From: Thozetella sp. PMI_491
Lineage: Eukaryota > Ascomycota > Sordariomycetes > Chaetosphaeriales > Chaetosphaeriaceae
Direction: 5' to 3'
DNA: 64,000 nucleotides
NCBI GenBank assembly: GCA_021432635.1
Contig: MU270055.1
Span: 434,001 to 498,000 of the forward strand
Of the stretch, positions 1-12,140 are shown piece after piece. How positions within the stretch are numbered: the stretch's first letter is position 1; each line of letters opens with the position of its first letter. The notes beneath the pieces are model-generated. The model ran no database searches. It saw nothing but the letters and a program-made list of their open reading frames with translations, and was not told the DNA's origin. Made by a program: the position numbers and the translations under genes.

Positions 1-1
1 C

Positions 2-1955
2 CAGCGCGAGTTTGTCGAGAACGACGCAGTCTACCGCATGAAAAGGAAGGTCGCCGAAGGGCAGGAGATCCAGCAGAGTCTCATCAACTACCGTAAAGGG
101 GGGAAGCCTTTCTTAAACCTTCTCACCATGATCCCTATCCCGTGGGATTCGGATGAGATCAGGTACTTTATTGGTTTCCAGATCGACCTGGTCGAGTGTC
201 CCGACGCCATCACTGGAAACGACCAGGGAGGCGCAATGCAAGTTAACTATATCCACAACGACCTGGAGCAGTACATTTGGACGCCACCCACGACGGGTCA
301 GTGGGGTCCCGAGAACGGACAGACGCTTGCTCTTGATGACGTGTCAACCCTACTACAGCAATTCAACCCGGCCACGGGCAACGCGTCCGAGTGGCACAAA
401 CAGTCTTGGGACAAGATGTTGCTGGAGAATTCGGATGACGTGGTCCACGTCCTGTCACTCAAGGGCCTGTTCTTGTACCTCTCTCCGTCTTGCAAGAGAG
501 TCTTGGAGTGGGACACGTCGGAACTCGTAGGCACCTCGCTGGCTGATATCTGCCATCCGTCCGACATCATCCCTGCTACCAGGGAGCTCAAGGACACCGG
601 GGCCGGCGGCACTGTCGACATCGCCTTCCGTATCCGAAGGAAGAACAGCGGATACATGTGGTTCGAAAGCCACGGGTCGCTCTTTGTTGAGCAGGGCAAG
701 GGCCGAAAGTGCGTTATCTTGGTGGGTAGGAAGCGCCCGATCTACAACCTATCCAGGGCCGCACTGGAGGCGCACGGCGGCATCGGGGACAGCGAGATCT
801 GGACAAAGCTGTCGACCTCAGGCATGTTCCTGTTCGTCTCGTCCAACATTCGCTCATTGCTAGACCTGCAGCCGCAGAATCTGGTAGGCACGAGCATGCA
901 AGACCTCATGCGCAAGGAGTCTCGACCCGAGTTCGGCCGGTCTATCGAGAAGGTACGAACAGGGAAAATTGCAACCTGCAAGCACGAGGTTCAGAACAAG
1001 AGGGGCCAGGTGTTGCAAGCCGAGACGGCCCTATTCCCAGGAGACGTGCCCGAGGGCCAGAAGCCCACATTTATCCTCGCCAAGACCAGACTGTTGAAGG
1101 CGTCTTTGCGGTCGCATGCATCGGGCTCCAAATCAGTAGCTCCCTCAGTCACGAGCGTCCCCTCCGAAGCATCGTTTCGAGGGTCTGTCGGTCCACTGAA
1201 TACTGAGGCGGCCGAGCTCATGGTGCAGGTCGCTGGCAATGTGGCTCGAGCGTCGACTGCACGGGAGGACGACAACATCTTTGGCGAATTCGGCACAACC
1301 AAGACGTCGAGCTGGCAGTACGAACTGCGACAGATGGAGAAGGACAACCGGAAGATGGCCGAAGACCTGGCACTGTTGCTGTCGAACAAGAAGAAGCGTA
1401 AGCGTCGGAAGGGCGGCGGCAACATGGTACGCGATTGTGCCAATTGCCATACCAGGAACACGCCGGAATGGCGTAGAGGCCCAAGTGGAAACCGTGACCT
1501 ATGCAACAGCTGCGGGCTGAGATGGGCCAAGCAGGTAAGCAAGCCCCAGGCTCTCTGCCATGAAGAGAGATGCCGGACTGCCAGGCGATTCCCAGCGATA
1601 TTAACCAGCTACGGGGCAGACTGGCAGAGTGTCGCCGCGCAACTCTTCTCGCGGGAACGACACACCAAGCAAGAAGAGCAACTCACCGATTCACTCGTCG
1701 TCGCCGCTGCAGCGAGAGATGCCCAGCAGCGACGGGGCCAAGTCCACCAAATCGCAGGAGAGCGGCAGAGGTTCTGGCGGCAACACCCCCAGCGGCGCCG
1801 ACACTGCCGCCGCAGGGAAAAACCACGGCCCTGCTCACAACAACGCCAGCGCGAACCCCCCGCAGAGCCAACCTTTGCTCGAAGGCGGGAGCGGGAGCGG
1901 CGGCGGCGGCATGGAGATGGAGGCCATTCGCGAGGAGCGCGAAGCAAGTGCCTAG
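2..1955 (+). CDS. wc-1: White collar-1 blue-light receptor / GATA factor (5' truncated)
   Basis: Exons <2-1534 and 1620-1955; the 85-nt intron starts right after the zinc finger, and the joined frame reads KQTGRVSPRNSSRG, as in Neurospora WC-1 from memory. The window opens inside the LOV (flavin-binding PAS) domain; its last strands are seen (FLNLLTMIPIPWDSD, GFQIDLVE). Two further PAS domains follow at about residues 125-230 and 250-350 of the visible 622. Then come a basic nuclear signal (KKKRKRRK) and a GATA finger with exact C-x2-C-x18-C-x2-C spacing (CANC ... CNSC). In the family, WC-1 pairs with WC-2 to drive light-induced and clock transcription in the nucleus. The tail after the finger is only about 110 residues, Ser/Gly-rich, and lacks the long polyglutamine stretch of N. 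crassa. The start codon and LOV photo-active cysteine lie outside the window. Confidence 0.95.
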
Positions 1956-4900
1956 CAGGCACCTACTTCAGCTCGTTCGTGTTACGAGTGGTCCATGTAG
2001 GCTCCTCCCGGCTCCCGCTTTCTACCGAGATACCCCTTGCTTTCTCTCTCCACTGATTGTCACTTTGTGCTCTCTTGTGTCATGTTTTGAAATCATACCC
2101 CTCTCGTTCCTCCTTTACCTCTTCAGATGATTTCGCCTTGGGACTGATCCAAGGCGCTCCGGCCTGCAGCCCGTCGAAGCCGCCGCCAGGATGATCATCC
2201 CTGTCTCTTGGCTATTTTCTCGAGACATGTATCCGTTAGAATGCACTTCTCTAAGGGGAAAAGGGAACATCTGCGCACGCGGTTGCGAGCCTTGTCACAG
2301 GACGATGCGGTTTTATGCCATCGTACAAGGTCATCTGGTCGATATACGGGGATATCAATACTTTGCTGATGACTGTTTCGCTACGCCATCATGGCTGTTG
2401 TCGGATGGCCCAGGTGCAAGCGGTGCTCCTGCAAAACGCGTTCAGGATGGGCCGCAATTTTTAGAGCGCGCCTCTTGGCACTCCACAAGGGAATGGCAGC
2501 AACAGCTAGCTGCCATAGAACATCCAAGGAGGAAGGTCGCCCACGTTGGTGTGGTTTTATGTGATATTAGTCACGACGTACACGAATTATGGACAATCTA
2601 ACTCGCAATGCGATCCTCACATTGTCGATGTCGCGAAGCAGCGAAGTCAAAGGCTCAGTGTCAGGATCGATTTGCTGCGACCGACCCTTTTTGTCCCTCC
2701 TCCGGTGCTTCCTCTGTTTTCAGTGTCAGTCTAGAACACTGCAGGCCGGTCGGCCGGCGGAAGGCGAGACTGGGGTCTCAGAACACGAAGGCCCAGTTGA
2801 TCCTTTTAGGATGCATGAGGTTGCACACGCTAGCAGTCCTCTCTACCTTCCTGCTAGCAGCTTGTAGCTCAGGGCCACCAGATTCTTACGGCTTGACATG
2901 TCAGATAGGCGCCAGGAGCGTTGGAGAGATGAAGGCGAATGATGACGCGCAGAGTACAGAAACTGCGTCGGCTACGGTATGCCTCATCCCCGGCTGTGCT
3001 GGGGAGTTGGGGACGAGGTAAATGAATGCCTCATTTCGGTCCATGGTTGGCTAGTGACAACAACAGCACTCCGGCGTGGCTGCACCGGATGGGAATTAGC
3101 ACACTTCGCATGAAGGTCCCCAAAGTGGCTGAGGAAGCTGCGAGGCCGTACTTTTGTATCGGACGTTGGGGGGTTACACCTAAAAGGCAAACTCGAACCG
3201 ATGGCATGCGGATAGCACCGGATTTGAGCGGCAAATGGTGACATCAAGGCGGCTACGATACGAGGCAAATGTCCAGGCTCACCAGGGAGGGGGGGGAAAC
3301 CCCTACGGAACTGTTCCTCGGCGCGTTGGTTGAAGGGGATGGGAGGAGCAAAGGGGAAGGAACCGCAGGCGTGTCGCGAGCACGCCGACATACATCAGCG
3401 ACAGGAAGCAATGCCCCAATCCAGCAGATTCGACTTCCGCTTTCATCTTGAGTACGCGCGCACGTTCCGCTCTGGCAAGAGCTGAAGAAATGTTTTGTTG
3501 AGAGGCCCCTGCTTGATATGACCATATTTGGCTGGTGATGGGTCGTCTCCTGTCTGCGGTGAGAGCAAGTCGAGACTTGAGACGAGAAAACGAAACGAAA
3601 CGCATAAGGGATGAGGAGGGCGATCATACAAAAGGGGATCGACTAGGGCAAAAATAGCACCAGCAGCAGATCATCCCAAGTCTTGTCGTTAACCCAAGGG
3701 GATGGTCATGTGGGTCAGGGGGGTCAGCCCCTTGCCCCCCCCCTTTGGCCCCCTTGCAGTACCACAGACAGAGGCGCACCATGAGCCTCACGGGGCTGTC
3801 GTCACAATTCGCCTCTTCTTGCCTCTTCCTGAGGCCACAGCGCTGGCTGGCGTGTACTGTACTTGTCATTCGGTGAGTCGGAGATCATACCCTGCCTGTC
3901 AACCAGCTTGACCAGTTCCTGCCGGTCTATACTGCAACGTGCTTGCCCCATCCTGGGCACGTCATGGTGCATTTCGTAGAACCTGGACACGGCGGGCGTG
4001 CGCCCAAGAAGGACCGACTAACTCCACTGCGTATTGTGCCGTGGTATTCACAGCCTTGAAACGCCATAGCAGACACGCGTTAGAAGCGTTGCATCCCGTC
4101 TGCGCAATCTGCGAAAGCGAAAGGAACCGGCCAAGGCAAGCTGTGCAGCAAGCTCTCCAACCTGGTTTGGCGTGTGAGGCGTGCGAGGGAACATTAGACT
4201 ATTTGCTCGTCCCAGGAGCCATAGCGAGCGGGCACCACGGCAAAGGCATACCCAGGACGTAAGTACATACAATATGTAATTACATACATGCTGCAGTAAT
4301 CCGTATAGAGCTACTGATTAGGGCTCGGCAGCCCACAGCGGACGAACTGGTGTCTTTCTTCGCAGCAGGGTTCATCTCCGCAGATATGCCGATCTGAGCG
4401 AGCTCTTGCAGGTCGGGATGCCGGCTCGCCAGGCACCACGATTCTCAGCGTCGTGATGGGTTGCAGCAAGGGGGGCTCAGGGCGCCACGCCCCAGAGTCC
4501 CATCGGTTAGCCCCGTTTTGGACGGCGGGCCCCCTGGTTTGCGAAAGCAAATCAGCATAGACGAGACCAGGAGGTTTGCCCGAGTCTCCATAGCATCTCA
4601 ACACGACTTCCAAGCACAAGCCTTGGAAACCGCCTGACCGCCACTCGCCCGATTGGGATACTTTGTCTATCCTGGCGGCTGCTGTCGACAGGCAGCAATC
4701 CCCCCATCCGTCTCAAAAACGCGCCGGAGGGGGGGAGTCGAGGACCCATCTGATCGCCCCCCGGTCCCCTCTCCCCCCCGCATCCGCATTTGTGGCCATG
4801 GTCATCTAATCTTGGGCCGGCGCCGTCGGAGAATTAAACCTATGGTATAGAAGGAAGAAGGGGCACTGACATGGGCTTAGCCTGCAACCTGGGGGCACGC

Positions 4901-6967
4901 AAGGTGAACCTCGTTGAAACATGACAGGCGCTGCTACTGCCGCTGCTGCTGTTGTTGCTGCGCGCGACCAAGCGGCCGCCACGAGGCGGCCCACGAGCCT
5001 CGAGGTCGTCTCCGGCGCGTCCACGAAACACGCCTGGCAGGCCAGCCGGGGTGCACTCTAGTACAGAGACAATCACCACCAGATAAGCTCAGGGGTCGTG
5101 CAGGTTTTCCAACCGTGGCGGCCCAGCTCACAGCCTCCTCCTGGGCGCGGGCCTCGCATATCCCCTCTCTGCGTGACGCCCGGGCGACAACAAAACAACG
5201 GGAAGCGGGAGCACCCACGCGGCCCTGGCCTCTCCCCTTTGCGGCTACCATAACGCAAATTTCCTGGGCGCGCTGAAAGGCACGGCTCTTTTCTCGGTGT
5301 AACCCGCGAGCCCGGCGCCTCTCTAGCTCTGGCCGCTGGAACGGGGTGCCGCCCGGGCCTGGTTTTGGGAAATGCTCCGTGTAAGCCTCGGGAGAGAGGG
5401 GGGGAGGCACTGCCGAGAGTTGTCGCCCCGGGGGTGGCGGCCGCGACGGAAGGAGAAAAAAAAAAAGAGGAGATGGCTTCTTTGCATGGCATCATTTAGG
5501 GTTTCCGCATTAAGGTTAACACAGATTCTTACCCGTTCGAGAAAGAGTGGGGAGTGGCTCAAACCATACGCCCATGTCTATTCGTGTCGAATTGCGAATG
5601 CCTTGCATTTTCAGCACTTGCCGTCTCTTGTTTCGAGACCCGGAAGACCACGACGCCAAAATCTGACTAACCTCGCACTTAGCTCTGATGGTTTTCGGTC
5701 AGAGCGTCAGACCAAACAACAACAGACACTGCAAAGATGCCCAAAAAAAACAACAAAAAAAAACCCTCGATTGGGTGGTGGGGTAAGAAGGGGACAGAAA
5801 GGGGTGGGAGGGGAAGGGGGAAAGAGTTTGAGGTACAACGTATAAACCGTATAAGCTGCGAATTCATTTGCCTCCCGGCGTGCAGCTATCAACCACGGCC
5901 CGGCAGCGTCTGGCAGATCACAGATGGGGGCCATTTACAACCTCGCCTAGCACTCGTATGCACGAGATGCAGCCAGAGATACACGCACTTACAAGGCACC
6001 TACATGCCTACTACAAACATCCCCCCCNNNNNNNNNNNNNNNNNNNNNNNNNNNNNNNNNNNNNNNNNNNNNNNNNNNNNNNNNNNNNNNNNNNNNNNNN
6101 NNNNNNNNNNNNNNNNNNNNNNNNNNNNNNNNNNNNNNNNNNNNNNNNNNNNNNNNNNNNNNNNCCCCCCCCACCCCTTCCCAATCCACTCGTCTTGCCG
6201 CAGTGCGTAGGGTGCCACTATCTGCGCTGTCGATCGGGGTTTTAGGGTGTGCCTAGTTGCAACCCCATCAGCCGCAGGGAGAAAAAGGAACAAGACGGAA
6301 AAAAATGCTTAGAACATCGTATGCGCGTCTGGGGGACCCAGCCTGAGGTAAGTCTTCGTAACACACGGCAAGTCAGACCAATGGTCCCCGCATCAGGGAT
6401 GTTTGGCTCAGCGCCTCGCGGTACGAACAAGCACAGCCAGGGTGGCGAGGCCACAGAGACACGAATACCAACACAAACCCAAGGCAGGAGGGAAAACCGT
6501 GGCGGAGGAGGTCACAACGGGCTGCTCGAGGGTCTGGTCAAACCCCTACCAGATACCGCCACGAACCTCAACGAATGCTTCTTATCCACAGTGGCAGAGA
6601 TGAAGAGTGAATAAAGTTCCTTTATTTTGTATAAAAAAAGCAATGACACCAAGCCACCTGGCAACCCATCCATTAGGGTTACGCTTCCTGGGGAATATCC
6701 ATGCTAGTTTGTCCTGTATCTTGCTCCTGAAATGCTCCTTATGGCTCAGTAGCCCACCCAATAACGCCCTTGAATGCCCATGATTGTACAGGTACACTGT
6801 AGTTTCTTTCGCCGTCGAGTCCCTTCTCTGTGTCTCCTTCTGGAGGGAGCCGGTAGGTGTCGGTACAGATGCCGGTCCTATCCCCAGCAATGCCCCGGGG
6901 GCTTGATCCCATTATGTCCTCCCTTAGTTGTGTTATTACGTGCTCTTCTTCAGCACTCCCCGAGACC
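1956..6967. other. 5-kb intergenic region without a recognised gene
   Basis: Lies between the convergent ends of wc-1 and the orphan at 6968-8119. All open frames are short, overlap each other on both strands and resemble no family I know. Sequence includes trinucleotide-like CTG/CCG tracts near 4930-4970, A-runs near 5455 and 5745, C/G-runs, and the assembly gap. A long wc-1 3' UTR or a noncoding transcript could lie here, but nothing in the sequence proves it. Confidence 0.6.
6028..6164. other. Assembly gap (137 N)
   Basis: A run of N flanked by seven C on the left (6021-6027) and eight C on the right (6165-6172). The flanking homopolymer suggests the read or assembly broke in a poly-C tract, so the true size may differ from 137. 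Confidence 0.98.
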
Positions 6968-8119
6968 TCAAGCCGGTGTGGGAGAGTTCTGGCCGCCTTC
7001 GGTGAAGAACAGCTCCTCGGACCTGGTCGTCATGCTGCGTTGTAGGTTGCTGTAGATCGGCGGCGGGCTGCCCAGATAATCCGTAACCGGCGAGACGAGG
7101 TTGGCGCTCGACAGTGAGCCCCTCTGCTCCCTCGGTTCCCTCGTCGGAGTCGTCCATGTCGCATTAGCTACCGCCCATCCCAGGGACCCAATCGAAGATC
7201 GGAGTGCCGGGGCCGCGGGGGTGAAGTCCGGTGCGGACGTCGACTCCCGCGGTCCTTGGTTCCACCACTGGTTCTCGAATCCGTTGTCCACCGTCATCAT
7301 GGCAGCCGAGAGTGCCTCTAGGTCGCTCACCCTCGCCGGGTCTTGATCCCTTGCCTGGGTCCAAGGCGACAGGCTCTGCACTGGGGAGTAGACAGAACCC
7401 ATCGACGGGCTGATGTCCATGGGCGGCTGCCTTGCCTCGCGGCGCCGCGACTCGACAGACGACACCGGCTCGTCGTCCTGAGGGTAGGCACTCGGTTCGC
7501 CACCCGGCCACGACGATGCGGACCAGGGCATGCCGTCCTCTCCCAAGCGGAACTGCGACGGGGCAGCCGGCAACGCTTTCCACACTTGCGGCGGACCGCG
7601 GCTTGCGTCTGTCGAGCCGGACGGGTACCGGGCGGCTGGCTCCTGCCCTACGTTGACGTCCCAGGGGTTCTCCCCGATAGGTGGCGGGGCCGAGTGGCCG
7701 CGCTCGCGTGATGACCTCGAGTCTGCCCGGGAAGGTCGAAGCGTGTCCTGGTTTCCCTCTGGTACCACCTCTTGGTACCGCTCGGCCCGAGCCTCATGCT
7801 CGCCGCGGGGCAGCTGCCGTTGCTGGGCGTGGTGTTGATGTTGGTGTTGTTCTTGGTGTCTCCGATGCCTCTCCTGTCTCTGCTGGAAGTCGTGGATGGC
7901 GGCGAGGTAGTTTGTGTTTGGGGCGGCCACCTGGCGAGGGAAGATGGGGGATCTCTCGCGCAGGCCGCGCGATCTGTAAGTGATCTCGCGGGGCTTTGGT
8001 GCTTTAGCAGAGAAGGATACTCCGAATTCGACGCGCACGTATATCTGCGGCCCACGTCGGTGGCTATTGGAATGTGATGGGTTGTCCATGATGGGCTCCG
8101 TCCTCCAGTATGTGACCAT
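6968..8119 (-). CDS. Hypothetical low-complexity protein, His/Gln-rich
   Basis: Single open frame of 383 residues from the ATG at 8119; a second in-frame ATG at 8089 is equally plausible, and the open frame extends upstream only by non-ATG codons. The N-terminal 60 residues look the most protein-like (IYVRVEFGVSFSAKAPKPREITYRSR). They are followed by a Gln/His/Arg-rich stretch at about 70-100 (HQEQHQHQHH), then a Pro/Ser/Glu-rich, probably disordered body. No signal peptide, membrane segment or known domain is visible. I do not recognise the family. It is by far the longest open frame between 2 and 12 kb, which argues for a real gene, but a chance open frame in GC-rich DNA cannot be excluded. 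Confidence 0.5.
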   Translation of the reverse strand: MVTYWRTEPIMDNPSHSNSHRRGPQIYVRVEFGVSFSAKAPKPREITYRSRGLRERSPIFPRQVAAPNTNYLAAIHDFQQRQERHRRHQEQHQHQHHAQQRQLPRGEHEARAERYQEVVPEGNQDTLRPSRADSRSSRERGHSAPPPIGENPWDVNVGQEPAARYPSGSTDASRGPPQVWKALPAAPSQFRLGEDGMPWSASSWPGGEPSAYPQDDEPVSSVESRRREARQPPMDISPSMGSVYSPVQSLSPWTQARDQDPARVSDLEALSAAMMTVDNGFENQWWNQGPRESTSAPDFTPAAPALRSSIGSLGWAVANATWTTPTREPREQRGSLSSANLVSPVTDYLGSPPPIYSNLQRSMTTRSEELFFTEGGQNSPTPA

Positions 8120-11100
8120 CTGGATGGTGTGGGGGGGGAGGAGGAGGGCCAAGGATGATATTATAAGTCTGAAAGGGCTCGGAACTTTGGGGCCCCCGAA
8201 CCGGCAGGTGCAAGGGCAGGCTTCGAGTGGGAAAAGGGGGGGGGGGGGTGTGGGAAGAGCGAAGAAGGGGGGTCCCGTGGGCGGACCACCGGCGGCGCAA
8301 GACGGGCGAGGGCGAGGTGGGCAGCTGATTAGCAGCCACTAAATAATAACGTAAAGGAGCAGACGGGCAGAGCTAGGCTCTTTCCAAGATACGCTCTAGG
8401 TCGAAAGTGGCTTGAGGCCAGGCGACAGCCAATCCGCAGATGCTGTGCGAGGAGCTAAAGGCCGCTTAACCGGTAGTTCCTGGGCCTTCTGTTCCGTGTA
8501 AATACCCGACTTTTCGTCGTCGATCCGAGAGAAGGCGTGGAGACTGGCGACGACGAGGATGTATTGGAAGGGAAGGGGGGGGAAATGGGGGGGGGGGGGG
8601 AGGGAAGAAGAAAGTCACGAGCAGCATGCATGTTGAACTGAGAAACAGTAGCCCTTATTTTTATTTTTCTATTTTCTTTTTCTTACTAGTTACAGTATGC
8701 GTACTTTTTCCCCTGGCGCCCAGCTCGCCATTGAAGAGACCAGGGCATGAGGCAGGAGGAAGATGAGTGACCAGTGGCACCGCCCTGGGCGAGATTATTT
8801 TGGCGCAGTTCCGAAAGCTGTAGCCTGGCGGTGCTTCGCTCTAGGAAGGGGGGAGGGTCCCTGGGCTCAGCCGAAGGTCAGGGACCTCACGGGCCACCTT
8901 AGCTGGGGTGAGCGGCCCGGGGGGTGTTCAAGGCCGGCACAGCGCCAGACCCTCTTGGCAATTGAGGCGGCGAAAGGCGAATGAGAGGCGCTATCCCTTC
9001 CGAGTAGTGCACCACCGCCCGCCCCTGTGGTCAGGGAGCGCGCTGCACTCCGGTGGCCGTCGACAATGTACGCTTTTATTTATTTTTTTGCTTATTTATT
9101 TTTGGTTTCTTTTTTGCGAGACTCTCGCGACTGCGAATCGTTTTGCCATCCACTCGATCCTGCCCAGCGAGCTCGACACGGCCATCCGACGGGACTGCCG
9201 TTTGAACAGTATGGATTTGATAGCAATTGCCTAAATTTCCCCCGGCCGGTCGGATCTTTTACACTCTCGGACTCGTCCGTCCCACCCAAGAAGCGAGGGA
9301 GCGAAAGGGAAGCCTTTCGCAGAAATCAGACTGAAGACTTGAGGCCCCATGCCGGCATGGCCGGGGCTCCTCCCCTTACTCAGTAGCCTGGGGCCCTGCG
9401 CGAGCTAAACCGCACTGGCAAGTTCGTCGTTCTTGTCGTGTGGGCTTGGCCTGGGCAGGCGTGGAAGGATGGTGATCCCAGAGGCTGTGCCGACTGTAGG
9501 TTCTCTCCTCCTGGGTCAACGCCGCCCCCCCTGGAGCGCGAGGTCCCGCAACCCACCGCTGCCGGTAACAGGCGAAGCGAGCTTCGACACGACGAAAAGT
9601 CCCGAACAAACGAGGCACCGCCGTTGAGCCGTGCGGTGCGAGAGCAGGGAGAAGCAGGAAGGAGATAGGACAATATACACTTTCTAGGGGGGGAGGGGGC
9701 TTCCTCTTCCCGAAACGAGGCGAGAATAGGGACGCCGCAGCATCAATACATGCAAACAAGCGCCCTGCCCCCTAGCCAACCACCATCGCCCGTAGCCATC
9801 GAACACCCACTGCCGAAGCGGGTGTGGTCTGTTGTTGACCCAGGATGGTCGCACCACAAAAGGGGGGCAGTCGCAGGCATTCTTCGACATTATCGCCAGT
9901 GGGAAGTGGATCCTTTCCGCTTTAGGCGCACTTATAGCAAGTCCGACAGCAAGCTATGGCCAGCTCTGTTTTGGCGAGTTTGACGAGCAGGGGCCCGAGG
10001 TCGTTCGCGAAACAAACAGAGAAGGAAAACCCCAGCGAGCCCAGGGTGCAAGAGTTCCAGATTGGGCACGCTGGATCCAGCGCGCGCCGTAGCACCTCGT
10101 CCAGACTAGCACAAAACTGTTTCGTCTGCGCCCTACGCCGCGCTCAGGAGCTACTGTACACGTACGCTCTGCATGGTAGATATTTATTACGTATGCCTCA
10201 GCTAGTACTGTATTCCGTACGGAGTACGGGGTACGTATGGGACCATCCTCTCTGCCTGATTGTCGTTCGGTATAGAACTCTATACGGCGGGTTTCGCTTT
10301 CGCGCTCTGTCGCGTAGCGAGCCAATGCGGCGGCATCCATATAGGATTTTCAAGCCAGAGTCCGATCCACCGCCGTCGCCTTCGCCCCGAGGGATATCGA
10401 CGCCCCCCCTGCCTCCCTTCCTACAAAAACACGAAAAGGAAGCAGGTGGGTACGACAGGTAGATCTTGACGAGAGCGAGAAGGGCAGAAATGAGGAAGAG
10501 CAGAAAAAACAAAAACAAATAGCCGATGGAGTAGACGAGGATGGTCTACCTTCCCCTGCATAGGCGCCTAGCATGTAAAGAAGGATACCTCTGCAGGGGT
10601 CCACATGCAGACCCTCACCTCACGGAGTGTTTGTCGTGGATCAGTCACCGACAAAAATCCCAAGGAGTCCCTGGGAGCCATCCGCGCCAGATCCAAGATT
10701 GCTCCTACGTAGTAAAAGTTGATAGGCTTCGCCCCGCTGCCTCCGCCGTCGCCTGTGGCGCCCGAACCGGGGGCAAGCGACCACCTTGCAAACCAGGACG
10801 GCACCTTAGCCGACGTAGGCGGCAGTATGGAGTAGCCGCCGCCGGGCATCACGATCCGCCAGCGCAGTTAAGGGCGGGGAGGAGAGATGCACTGTCTCGG
10901 CAACCAACATAGATAGCGTGGGTGCCGGGGTGTTGGTTTGTCCTCGCGGAAGCGCGTGACCTCTCTGGTCGCGCTTTTCGTTTAACACCTGGCCTGGAGC
11001 TGGTTTACAGCCTCCCGGCGGAGTCTGGGGACGTGAGATCTGCCATCAGATCTCGCCAGGGTCTCCCGCTTACGCGAAGAGAGCAAAAAGTAAGCGCAGG

Positions 11101-12140
11101 TCCACGCCAAGCAAGATTACCGATTCTTGCGCCCGGTTGGCGCCCTCACCTACGTGTACTGGAGCTACCGTACTTGTGCGACATCGCCACCTTGCCTCGA
11201 AGGAATGTCGTCATCCCCGCCTTCTTCCCGTTAGCGCCGAGGCGTCTTTCCTAGAACAGCCTTTTCTTCGAAAGGTTTTTCCTGGAAGGGCCTTCCTCGG
11301 CCCGTGCTTGACCGTAGGGTTTTCGGAAACCTCCCTTGCCCTGTCCACCTGTTGCTCGGGGCGCCATCGCGCAGGTAGCTAGCTAGATGGTAGACTTGCA
11401 TGGACCATCCTGCGGCGGACTGCGCGCCATCTGCACGGGGCCTCAAGATCCGAATCAAGCAAACGCCGCACTTGGACTTTGACCACAGAGCCTTCTCGGC
11501 GATAGCTCCATCCATTAGCCTCATGCATACGCCGACGCGCCAGCGATTCCAAATGCACAACACTTACGACCCCCCTGCAGCCATTTTTCTCGTGGGAACG
11601 ATTTCCGCATCCGTGGTTCGGCCTTGCCCGAGGCGGCCGCAGAGCTTAGCGGGGGCTAAGCAGTGGAGGCCCCTTGCGTTGGAATGGGCAACCAAGCTTC
11701 GGCCGCTAGCCCCAGGGGCGCGGAGCCGCAACCAGGCTGTTCCCCCATGACCCCGGACTCGTCGCCAGCACTCACCCGCCACGTCTATTCTTAGCCACCA
11801 CGGGGCCCTGACTATTAGATGCGTAGAGGGAGGGCGTGTACAAACGAAAAGAATAGATCAGGATTGCTACTATATACCAGTTTACCAGCTCTATTTATTA
11901 GGTCCCATAGCCGTCACCGTCGCGTGCGCCGAACCCACGATCCGCGCCGGACATGGAAAGAATGAAAAAGAGACCGGGTCTCGAGAAGGCAAAATCAAGT
12001 TACAGGGGTATCTCTGCTCCTTCCGCCTCGGAACTGTCCAAGTCTGTCACCGGCACATACAATCTAGCTCGCCCCTCTGCGGAGCCGTGCGCGTCGCCGA
12101 GTTGCTCGGCGACCTCCGGCCTCGCTCTCCGCCTTCGCCC
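8120..12140. other. 4-kb intergenic region, no recognised gene
   Basis: Between the orphan (transcribed leftwards) and the 3' end of the RTA1-family gene. Contains G-homopolymer tracts near 8239-8248 and 8573-8600, T/A-rich patches at 8656-8690 and 9075-9110, and only short overlapping frames. Nothing resembling a known protein, tRNA or mobile element was seen. Confidence 0.55.

Noticed and set aside
4934..5495. Overlapping minus-strand frames of 140-158 codons
   Set aside because: Arg/Gly/Pro-rich translation of GC-rich repeats in two frames at once; typical shadow frames.
8120..8152. Upstream part of the orphan frame
   Set aside because: The extra codons begin with TTG, not ATG, and consist of Leu/Pro from a C-rich tract.
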